Shown piece by piece: positions 39,165 to 46,797 of a stretch of 64,000 nt of DNA. This DNA comes from Sphingomonas aliaeris. Lineage in GTDB: Bacteria > Pseudomonadota > Alphaproteobacteria > Sphingomonadales > Sphingomonadaceae. Numbering within the stretch: the stretch's first letter is position 1; every line of letters begins with the position of its first letter. The notes beneath the pieces were generated by a model. That model did not search any database, was not told the DNA's origin, and saw only the letters and a list, made by a program, of their open reading frames with translations. The stretch covers positions 808,501 to 872,500 of the forward strand of contig NZ_CP061035.1 in assembly GCF_016743815.1 (NCBI RefSeq). Direction: 5' to 3'. The translations under genes were made by a program, and so were the position numbers.

Positions 39165-39239
39165 GGGCGTGTAGCTCAGTGGTAGAGCACTGTGTTGACA
39201 TCGCAGGGGTCGCAAGTTCAATCCTTGCCACGCCCACCA
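39165..39239 (+). tRNA. tRNA-Val (GAC anticodon)
   Basis: A complete cloverleaf. Acceptor GGGCGTG pairs with CACGCCC, the D arm is GCTC-AGTGGTA-GAGC, the anticodon stem CTGTG/CGCAG surrounds loop TTGACAT (anticodon GAC, valine), and the T arm is GCAAG-TTCAATC-CTTGC. The CCA end is encoded. It is the likely integration target of the recombinase-bearing island downstream. Confidence 0.97.
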
Positions 39240-39240
39240 T

Positions 39241-39279
39241 AAAAAGCCCCGCAATCTTAATGGGTTGCGGGGCTTTTTT
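39241..39279 (+). terminator. Rho-independent terminator after tRNA-Val
   Basis: AAAAAGCCCCGCAA and TTGCGGGGCTTTTTT form a strong stem with a short loop and T-run starting two bases after the tRNA CCA. Read on the other strand it also ends in a T-run, so it may work both ways. Confidence 0.9.
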
Positions 39280-39579
39280 GTGCCCTCAAGGATTGGCCGG
39301 ACGAGATCGGCCCGGTGTCACTCCGGTGTATCGACCGAACGCAGCGGGAACGAATAGAGCCCGAGGCTTCGCCTGCAGCGTTAGCGTCACGCTGCCCGCA
39401 CCCGGAATCTGCCGCCGGCCAAGGCTGGTGGACCCAGGACGCCTCTCGCGCGCCGGCCATCTGTAGCCGTTGGACCTTAGGCACGCGGTAGAACCATCTC
39501 GTGCGATTTCCTCCGGTCTGGATCTGGTTTGCGTATGCTCGTCTGAATCCAGCGGACATCCCGCCTAGCGGTGATGCCC
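39280..39579. other. 300-base gap behind the tRNA terminator
   Basis: No gene is supported here. Short open frames on both strands lack ribosome sites and recognisable motifs. The tRNA 3' end is not obviously duplicated within it. It is the left edge of the presumed island. Confidence 0.6.
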
Positions 39580-39945
39580 TTACTCTACGCCGAGCTGCGC
39601 CAGGATTTGCTCGACGAGCTCAAGGCCGGCCCCCGTCAGCTCGATCTTCCCGTCCTTCCTGCGAGCCAGTCCGTCGGTCACGATGACGGTGAACCACCGC
39701 TTGGTCGCCCGCGGATATCCATCTGCTTCGAGGGCGCTGGCGACGACGGCCTCGGACAGCGCTGCAGTGGAGAGATAGAGCGACAGAAGGATCGTCGTTG
39801 GCGCCTCGTTGACATAGCCGGTCGGGAGGCTGTGCCGAATGACCTCCCGATCGCGTAGCATTCGAAGTGCTGTCTCTGCGAGCGAGCGACCATGGTCGGC
39901 GGAGTTCCCCGGCGGATCGGCTCGATGAGGCGGTTCTCGCATCAC
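39580..39945 (-). CDS. Hypothetical protein, possible winged-helix regulator
   Basis: A 121-residue protein I cannot name. The sequence SLAETALRMLRDREVIRHSLPTGYVNEAPTTILLSLYLSTAALSEAVVASALEADGYPRATKRWFTVIVTDGLARRKDGKIELTGAGLELVEQILAQLG has the layout of a winged helix: a helix-rich core, a recognition-like helix (PRATKRWFTVIVTDGL) and a beta-wing (ARRKDGKIELTGAG), as in MarR-like proteins. A second ATG follows the first. Base composition is like the chromosome. It lies between the tRNA and the recombinase gene, so it may be island cargo or control. Confidence 0.62.
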   Translation of the reverse strand: MMREPPHRADPPGNSADHGRSLAETALRMLRDREVIRHSLPTGYVNEAPTTILLSLYLSTAALSEAVVASALEADGYPRATKRWFTVIVTDGLARRKDGKIELTGAGLELVEQILAQLGVE

Positions 39946-40193
39946 ATTTTGTCCTCGGTTGAGTTGAATGCCGTGCGGGTCCGATAGGCAAAGCCGGGGG
40001 CGGGGATGTCAACGAAAGTTGCTACCGGATTGGATGTATGTCCGCCGCAGGAAGGCGGGATTAGCCGATGAGGGGCGACGTTCACCGCTACGTGTAGAGG
40101 CGGTAGAACCTATGCCGATGAACCGACGGCGTCGATGGAGGTATGCGACCCTATCGGTTTTGACTGGATAGTCCCTTCCCGTTAGTTCGAGCC

Positions 40194-40565
40194 ATGGTAG
40201 ACAACGAAGCGTACTGGATACATCTCGCGACTTCGGCCGTGGAGATCGTGGGCACGATGATCATCGTGGCGGGGGCCTTCGGTTCGCTCGCGATCTTCCT
40301 TGTGCATCTCTGCAGGCGTTCGTCGCCGCGCGCGCAGCTCGTGTCCGATTTCAGATCGAGCCTCGGTCGCTCGATCCTTCTGGGTCTCGAGTTTCTCGTG
40401 GCGGCGGACATCATCAATACGGTAGCTATCGAGCCGACGGTGGGCAGCCTCGTGATCCTCGCCGGCATCGTTCTGATCAGAACGTTCCTCAGCTTCTCGC
40501 TCGAGGTGGAGATCGACGTACGCTGGCCGTGGCAGAAGTCAGCTCAGACCCCGCAGCAGGGCTGA
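40194..40565 (+). CDS. DUF1622 family membrane protein
   Basis: A 123-residue integral membrane protein. LATSAVEIVGTMIIVAGAFGSLAIFLVHL is helix 1. FRSSLGRSILLGLEFLVAADIINTVAIEPTVGSLVILAGIVLIRTFLSFSLEVEIDVRWPW is the DUF1622 hallmark, with two further helices and the conserved IRTFLSFSLE-E. The function of the family is unknown. It stands alone within the presumed island, upstream of the convergent recombinase gene. Confidence 0.85.
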   Translation: MVDNEAYWIHLATSAVEIVGTMIIVAGAFGSLAIFLVHLCRRSSPRAQLVSDFRSSLGRSILLGLEFLVAADIINTVAIEPTVGSLVILAGIVLIRTFLSFSLEVEIDVRWPWQKSAQTPQQG

Positions 40566-40753
40566 CTGCTTCTTCCACCGTTTGCCCCGCGTTTCATGGA
40601 TGTCGGGCGGTCGCTCGCGAGGGAAGCTTTCGATGGCTCGATCAAAGCCGCGGAAGCTACTCACCCGAGCTCTGGATGCGCTCCTGCGAGGGGGGCGGGC
40701 GGCTCTGGACGGCAAGCATGATGAGGGTCGAAGCATCCTCTGCGTGAGGCGGA

Positions 40754-42241
40754 TCAATCGCCGTCGTCGTCCTCGGTAGTCCCTTCCGGCTGGAGGGTTT
40801 GCGAAGTGAAGGCCCTGGGACAGAGTTCTACAATGGCGTTCATTATTGCCTCGAGCGCCGATGTCGCGGCACCCTGATACTCCGGATCGAAACCGGCGTA
40901 GAGGTCGGTCACGCTGTCGATGACGCGGTGCCCGAGCTGGACCTCGATCTGTTCACCCGGGACCTTGAGCGAAGGATCCTGCCACTCGGCCGACCAGGCC
41001 CGGGATGTCCCTGCATCCCTGAGGAGCTGGCCGACCGAGCGTCGGATGAGTTTCATCCCGCCCTCGCCGTCCGCAGGCCAACCGAGCTTACGGACCATGG
41101 TCTCCCAGGCGGACTTGACCGAGACGAAGGGCACGAAGAATCCATCCACCTCGTCAATGCGGGCTGCGAGGTGCGCCGGGGCTATCACCGTGGCGCGACG
41201 CTTGCGTGTCTGGCGGCGGCCTGCCGGATTGAACGCGATGACCCGACGATCGGAGTTCCACTGCCGGCGCTTCGGATCTGTAGAGAAGTCATGGACGGCG
41301 TCTGGCCTCGCTCCGGTCCCGACGCTCAGCATCAGGAAGCGGTGGAGGCCCAGACGCTTCGTCGGATAGCGGGGATCGGTCGCGTAGTTGAACGCGTCCG
41401 CAAGCTCCTTGACCGACAGCCGGCGCTGCGGTGTCTGGTTGAGCTCCTTGGTCGGAATCGGCTTGAACGCCGCGGGTCGGGAGATGTCGCCCCGCCGATA
41501 GGCGGCATTGATCGCCGCCGCCAGCTGCAGCACGGAGTTCTCGACGGCCGAGGGCGTTCGCGGGGCATCGCGCTCGTTTCCGGCGCTGCTGACAACCGGC
41601 TGCTTCAGGAGCCAATCTCGGAACTTCGCTATCCACGCCTCGTCTATCTTCGAGCAGCGGATCTCCGGGGAGGCAAGCGTCGCGATATAGCGTACCACAT
41701 GGTTTAGACGCGGACGGATAGCCTTGATCGAGGGGGCATCCTCATGGGTCGTCAGGAAATCGATGATCGCCCGCAGGGCAAGCATGTCGGTAGCGGCGTT
41801 CCGACGCTGCCCGCATGTAGGACAGATCAGTTCCCCCTCCGTCTGCTCAAGATAGAGGCGATCTAGCGCCTTCTTGGCGGCTGCGAGGTCTCCTGTGCGC
41901 GTGCCAGCAGAGCGTGTGCGTCCTCGCTCTGGATCGTACCAGAAGATGGTGAGGTGGGGGGGATCGAAGACTGCCGTCGGACCGTCGGTCCCAGTCGAGC
42001 CAGTATATGCCGCGCTCGTAGAGCCCCCGCTTCGCTGGTTTGCGCGCCATTTCGCCCGTTCCTTCAGTTTCTCGGCCGCGGCGGCCTGTATGATGTCGTT
42101 CACGCCGATGTCTGTGAGCAGGTCGAGATCGGCGGCCTCGATGCGAATTCCCCGGCCGCGCTCGATCGCGCGTGACCACCGGCGCGCGAGGTCCGGAATG
42201 TCCTCAACCATAGGTCGGTCTCCGATGTTGGTTCGTTTCAC
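40754..42241 (-). CDS. Tyrosine recombinase/integrase of the tRNA-Val island
   Basis: A 495-residue site-specific recombinase. The C-terminal catalytic domain shows Arg in LSVGTGARPDAVHDF, the second Arg region in MKLIRRSVGQLLRDAG, His in VQLGHRVIDS and Tyr in VTDLYAGFD. The core-binding region lies before it (IKAIRPRLNHVVRYIATL...). The N-terminal part has an arm-type domain and a CPTCGQ element. Size and domain order fit integrases of islands and prophages. It is divergent from the double-HTH regulator at 42346, a common integrase/regulator arrangement. With tRNA-Val 1.5 kb away it probably drove insertion there (inference). Confidence 0.82.
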   Translation of the reverse strand: MKRTNIGDRPMVEDIPDLARRWSRAIERGRGIRIEAADLDLLTDIGVNDIIQAAAAEKLKERAKWRANQRSGGSTSAAYTGSTGTDGPTAVFDPPHLTIFWYDPERGRTRSAGTRTGDLAAAKKALDRLYLEQTEGELICPTCGQRRNAATDMLALRAIIDFLTTHEDAPSIKAIRPRLNHVVRYIATLASPEIRCSKIDEAWIAKFRDWLLKQPVVSSAGNERDAPRTPSAVENSVLQLAAAINAAYRRGDISRPAAFKPIPTKELNQTPQRRLSVKELADAFNYATDPRYPTKRLGLHRFLMLSVGTGARPDAVHDFSTDPKRRQWNSDRRVIAFNPAGRRQTRKRRATVIAPAHLAARIDEVDGFFVPFVSVKSAWETMVRKLGWPADGEGGMKLIRRSVGQLLRDAGTSRAWSAEWQDPSLKVPGEQIEVQLGHRVIDSVTDLYAGFDPEYQGAATSALEAIMNAIVELCPRAFTSQTLQPEGTTEDDDGD

Positions 42242-42345
42242 AGCCGTCGCGCCCTCTTGCCGTCGACTTTCGAAGGAAGGTCGCAGGCAGGTCGGAGCGG
42301 TGGGCCATCGTCATGCGGCGGTTGTAGGCTGATGGTGCTGCTGAT

Positions 42346-42909
42346 ATGCAACAACCTGACAATTCAGGGGGGATACGTTTGGCGCGCGCGAGCAGATCGA
42401 GGCTTCCTCGTGGATATGCGGGCTTCAGGACTGATCTGGGCGACATAATCAGGCGCCGTCGCCGGTTGGTCTTTGGCACTCAGCAGGAACTGGCGGATGC
42501 GGTCTCCATCGCCAGGCCGAGCTTGTCCGCTATCGAGATGGGCGCCGCCTGGCCCAGGCCTGGTACGCTCGACAGGCTGATGGAGGAACTCGACCTCACA
42601 TGGGACATGATTGCGGTCCGGGGCGAAGCAGAACGGCGTTCCCGCCCCGTGGACGCTCATCCGCGTGCGGATCTCAGGTTGGCTCTTGGAGGCGACCTCC
42701 GCGAGGGGCGTAAGCTCGAAGGGCTAAGCCTACGGGACCTTTCGCAACGCTGCGGCCTGTCGGCTTCGCAGCTTTCCCGAATAGAGCGCGGCGAGGCGCC
42801 GCGTAGCCGTGCCTTCATCGACGAACCAGACGACTTGAATTTGGACAGGGAGTTCAGGCGGCTTCGGTTTCGCCATCCTGAACTGCATCGGTTATGGTTG
42901 CTCGTCTGA
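42346..42909 (+). CDS. XRE-type regulator with two helix-turn-helix domains
   Basis: A 187-residue protein. The first HTH is LGDIIRRRRRLVFGTQQELADAVSIARPSLSAIEMGAAWPRPGTLDRLMEEL. The second is LRLALGGDLREGRKLEGLSLRDLSQRCGLSASQLSRIERGEAPRSRAF. Both follow the Cro/CI pattern. It starts at ATG 42346, 104 bases from the divergent integrase start, so it could control integrase expression from a shared operator. Two XRE domains in one chain would let a monomer recognise two half-sites. The end of the protein is normal (HPELHRLWLLV), with no sign of truncation. Confidence 0.8.
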   Translation: MQQPDNSGGIRLARASRSRLPRGYAGFRTDLGDIIRRRRRLVFGTQQELADAVSIARPSLSAIEMGAAWPRPGTLDRLMEELDLTWDMIAVRGEAERRSRPVDAHPRADLRLALGGDLREGRKLEGLSLRDLSQRCGLSASQLSRIERGEAPRSRAFIDEPDDLNLDREFRRLRFRHPELHRLWLLV

Positions 42910-44019
42910 TCAGTTCGAAGCCCGTCGGACTGCAGTGCGCGGCAGCCCGAACCGCATGGTCGGATGGCGGCGATGCCGACGCTGGTCACGACGGCGCCTT
43001 CCCTCCCGTGGAATGGGCGTCGGCTGACAGATCTATATCGCGCCCCTCGGATACGCCAGGCGGGCACCCGCACTCGTCGTGGCCTAGCGCCGGCCATCCT
43101 CTTCCCGATTATCATTTTCACCTCACCATCTACTTCGTCAGATCTCACGCTGGGTTCCTGGGATCTTTCAAAACCGCGGTTAGGATGAATGTTGATCGCA
43201 GAGGCGGACCTGGGAGAGCTCGCCGGGACAGGGCGAGAGGCCTGTCCATGCCGGCCAAGCAGTCTCCGGCGGGATTGCGGTCTGACGCGTCGGCAAAAGG
43301 ACACTGTGCACACCTCTGTATAATCGCGCCGCGTATCGGACGCGCGCCCGCTATACCGGGAGGCCGGCGACGTACGGGCTGACTTTGAGCTGGCGGTACC
43401 AGTAGGTTCGCCAGGCCTGCTCTCGACTACCGAAGGGATGTCCGGGGGCGCGGGCCAGTCTGGGGCCGCTGCTGATCATGAAGCGGCCCTAACTCAGGAT
43501 TAGCGTTGGACGAAAGCAGTCAGCCCACTTTTGAGAAACCGAAGGCGTTCTGAACGTCAGAGTGTGGTGGATAGCGGCGTGTCCGCTTTTAGGCAGCGAC
43601 TGTGGTAAGCAGTCGTTCGTTCACTTTACGTTGCAGGAGCGTAATCGATTGATTGATAATGGCATAGTGCGCAAAGTCTGTTTTTCGATAACGACTGACA
43701 TCATTCTCTGTGTTAAGACAGTGATACATTAAAATATACAGCGTTTTGACGAGTAATACCAATAGAGATTGGTGAAAAAAAATATATTCTAGTAAGTCCT
43801 ATTCCAAAAGTAGGCGCTAAATAAAATTGCAATTGATGGATAGCTGCATTAAAGTAACTTCAGTATCTATACAATCTAATATGTTAGATATAGTCCTGCC
43901 ACAGGATTGACTGATCTATAAGCGGTTAGAGAATAAAACATCTAGCAATATATTTCATATAAAATCTATATATCTTATCTGTCGGTAAAAGAAAGAAAAC
44001 TCAGCAAATATTAATACCG
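42910..44019. other. 1.1-kb gene-free stretch, AT-rich in its second half
   Basis: No convincing coding region is seen on either strand. Bases 42910-43480 resemble chromosomal composition. From about 43600 to 44020 the sequence becomes strikingly AT-rich, with many TATA, AAAA and TTAA tracts, unlike anything else in the window. I found no transposase fragments, no tRNA-end copy and no clear terminal repeats. It probably marks the right end of the island or a foreign insertion between it and the glucan locus. Confidence 0.7.
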
Positions 44020-45532
44020 TTACGAAGCTCGCGGCACCCGGAGCATGGCGAGTGACGCCGCAATCAAGACGACGGCGGCGAAGGCCATCGTATAGATCGG
44101 CTCGGTCGGGAAGAAATATTTGGTGATGCTGCCCATCACGGTCGCGACGAGCAATTGCGGCACGACGACGAATATGTTGAACAATCCCATGTAGATGCCA
44201 AGCTTGCCCTGCGGCAGGCTGGACGCAAGGATCGCATAGGGCATCGCGAGGATCGAGGCCCAGGCGATGCCGACGCCGATCTCGCTCACTATCAGCATCT
44301 GCGGATCACGAATGACGAAGAAGCTTGCGAACCCCGCCGCGCCGCACAGCAACGCCGCGATGTGCGTGCGCACGCGACCGATCGAGTTGGCCAGCCACGG
44401 CAACAGCGTCAGCGCCGCGACCGCCGCCACGCCGTTATAGACCGTGAACAGCACGTTGACCCAGTTGGCACCGGTCTGGAACGCCGGACTCTCGGGACCG
44501 CTCGCACCGAAGAAATGAAGCGCGACGACCGGGGTCGTGTTGATCCACATGATGAACAATGCGGACCAGGAAAAGAACTGAACGAGGGCCAGCCGCTTCA
44601 TCAGGTCGGGCATGCCAGCGAAATCGCCGACGATATGGCCGAGAATGCCGGGCGCGTGCCCACGCCGCGCCCGGGTGATCGCGATCATGCTCGCCAGCCC
44701 GTACCCGCCGAGCAGACCGCCGAGCAAATACACTTCCTTCTCGAGATCGAAGGCACCGGTAATCACGGCGACCGCGACGCCGGCCGCGATCCACGCACCG
44801 CCGGAGGCGATACCGCGCTGCGCAAGCGCCGAAGCGCCCGCGTCGGGTGGCGCCGGCCCGTCGAACTCGGCCATTTCCGCCGGCGAAAATTCGCGCGTCG
44901 TCACCACGGTCCACAGCACCGCGAGAAAGAGCGCAAGGCCCCCGAACCAAAAGGCGTAGCGCACCGTATCCGGGATCGTCCCCGCCGCCGCTGCGTTCGA
45001 TACGCCCAACCGTTCGAGCGCATAGGGAAAGATCGACCCCACAACTGCTCCCGCGCCGATGAAGGCGGTCTGCACCGAATAGCCCGCTGCGTGCTGATCG
45101 CGCCCCAGCATGTCGCCGACGAAGGCGCGGAACGGCTCCATCGAGATGTTGAGGTTGGCGTCGAGCACCCACAGCATCGTCGCGGCGAACAGCAATGGTG
45201 CTGCGAAACTCCCCGCGAGTGGCATGACGAACAGCGCTAGCGCCCCCGAGCACCGCGCCCGCCAGGAAATACGGTCGCCGCCGCCCGAGCCGGCCGAACC
45301 AGGTCCGGTCGCTGAGATGCCCGATGACAGGCTGGATGACGAGTCCCGTCAACGGCGCCGCGACCCACAGCGCGGGCAGATCGTCGACCGACGTGCCGAG
45401 CGACTGGAAGATGCGGCTCATATTCGCGTTCTGAAGCGCGAAGCCGATCTGGATGCCGAAGAATCCGAACGAGATGTTCCACAGGCCGGGCCAGCTCTGG
45501 CGTGGCTTGGTCGCGCGGGGCTGATCGCTCAC
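44020..45532 (-). CDS. MFS sugar transporter (SLC45/maltose type), single-base frameshift
   Basis: A sugar symporter-like carrier of the glycoside-pentoside/SLC45 branch, near Caulobacter MalY-type proteins. [49 protein letters not shown] and [14 protein letters not shown] form the N-terminal half. After one shift come [40 protein letters not shown] and the remaining helices. Removing one C from the five-C run at 45243-45247 joins the halves as [14 protein letters not shown]. The GTG start at 45532 overlaps the LacI gene stop (GTGA). It would import maltose-like sugars across the inner membrane. Confidence 0.86.
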
Positions 45533-46557
45533 TGTCGTCCCTCCGTGGATCGCCGAACGATTAGGCGGGTCGGCAGCATGCGGCTCGACACCGCGCGAGC
45601 GGCTATACGATCGAGCAGCGTCTCGACCAGCGCGCGTCCCGCTGCCCCTGCATCCTGCGCCACCGTCGTCAGCGGCGGATTGGCGAGCGAGGCGGCAGGG
45701 ATGTCGTCGAACCCGACCAGTTTCACGTCGTCGGGCACGCGCAGCCCTGCGGCATCGAAGACGCTCATCGCGGCCAGCGCGATCAAGTCGCTCGCCGCGA
45801 CCACTCCGTCGAACGCTGCGCCCCGCGCCAGCAATGTGCGCGCGGCGCGCGCGCCGTCCTCTCCGCTCGACAGGGCGGTAACGCACAGGTCCGGGTCCGG
45901 CGTCAGTCCCGCCGCTGCCAGTGCATCGACATAGCCGCGGTGGCGATCGCGAAATTCGGGGTAATGATCGGTCGCGTCGCCCAGGAACGCGATGCGCCGG
46001 CAACCGCTTTCCAGCAGATGGCGGGTCGCCGCGGCCGCACCACCGCGATTGTCGCAGCCGACGGTCAGCCCGGGATCGCTGGGCTGCACCGATCCCCAGC
46101 GCACGAAATGCGTCTGCTGCGCGACCAGCTGTTCGACCTTGGCGCTGTAATCGGCATAATCGCCGTAGCCGAGCAGGATCAGGCCATCGGCGCGGTGGCT
46201 GTTCTCATATTCGGTGTGCCAGTCGCTGCGCATCTGCTGGAACGACAACAGCAGATCGTGCTCATGTTCGGCACAGGCGCGCATCATCGATCCCAGCATC
46301 GCGAGGAAGAACGGGTTCACTCCGGACTCGTCGGGCGACGGATCCTGGAACAACAGCACCGCGAGCGTGCGCGTGCGCCCGGACCGGAGGTTGGAGGCGA
46401 CACGATCGACCGTGTAATTGAGCTGCCGGGCGACGGCCTCGATCCGCTGGCGCGTGCCGACGCTGACGGTCGAACTGCCCCGCAGCGCACGCGACACCGT
46501 CGACTGCGAAACGCCTGCCATCTGCGCGATGTCGAAGGAGGTCGGCTTGCGCTGCAT
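45529..46557 (-). CDS. LacI-family transcriptional regulator of the alpha-glucan locus
   Basis: A 342-residue repressor. The N-terminal HTH SFDIAQMAGVSQSTVSRALRG and hinge VDRVASNLRSGRTRTLAVLL are classic LacI. The sugar-binding domain ends with KLVGFDDIPAASLANPPLTTVAQDAGAAGRALVETLLDRI. ATG 46557 (MQRKPTSFDIAQM) was chosen; the frame extends upstream but without family similarity. It is divergent from the TonB-dependent receptor and translationally coupled to the MFS gene, the arrangement of SusR/MalR-type regulators. The expected inducer is maltose or a maltooligosaccharide (inference). Confidence 0.9.
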   Translation of the reverse strand: MQRKPTSFDIAQMAGVSQSTVSRALRGSSTVSVGTRQRIEAVARQLNYTVDRVASNLRSGRTRTLAVLLFQDPSPDESGVNPFFLAMLGSMMRACAEHEHDLLLSFQQMRSDWHTEYENSHRADGLILLGYGDYADYSAKVEQLVAQQTHFVRWGSVQPSDPGLTVGCDNRGGAAAATRHLLESGCRRIAFLGDATDHYPEFRDRHRGYVDALAAAGLTPDPDLCVTALSSGEDGARAARTLLARGAAFDGVVAASDLIALAAMSVFDAAGLRVPDDVKLVGFDDIPAASLANPPLTTVAQDAGAAGRALVETLLDRIAARAVSSRMLPTRLIVRRSTEGRQ

Positions 46558-46688
46558 CGGTGGGGGGTCTGGCTCTCCTGGCGTCCGTCGGGCGCGGACC
46601 TGATGATCGAAACAAGAGCCCAGATCCCCAGGTCCGTCAACGCTCGACCTGTTGCCGGTCGGCCACAGGGTCGTTGCGACGCTCGTGA

Positions 46689-46696
46689 ATACGTAT
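46689..46696. promoter_or_regulatory. Candidate LacI-type operator core ahead of the receptor gene
   Basis: ATACGTAT is a perfect 8-base palindrome centred on CG, the typical centre of LacI-family sites. It lies 102 bases upstream of the receptor ATG and 132 bases from the regulator start, in the 240-base divergent gap. Assigned by position and symmetry only. Confidence 0.35.
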
Positions 46697-46797
46697 GCCA
46701 TTATGTTTCCAAGATCGTGCGGCGGGTTCATTTGAACGGGCAATCGAGGCGGACCCGCGCAATTGCGACGGGCGGCCCTACCCAGGGGAGGTTATTC

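Noticed and set aside
38959..39240. A leftward frame across tRNA-Val (contains RIELATPAMS)
   Set aside because: This is the well-known spurious translation of the antisense strand of a tRNA.
39257..39559. Leftward 100-codon frame behind the tRNA terminator
   Set aside because: It starts inside the terminator's opposite end, shows no motif, and composition does not suggest coding.
42657..43313. A leftward 218-codon frame over the double-HTH gene end and gap
   Set aside because: Arg/Ser-rich with no family features; it overlaps the end of a real regulator on the other strand.
42894..43382. A rightward 162-codon frame after the double-HTH gene
   Set aside because: No ribosome site, no motif, low-complexity composition. 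Treated as noncoding.
39280..44020. A second copy of the tRNA-Val 3' end as the far attachment site
   Set aside because: I looked for the CCTTGCCACGCCCACC end in the island and its right flank and found none.
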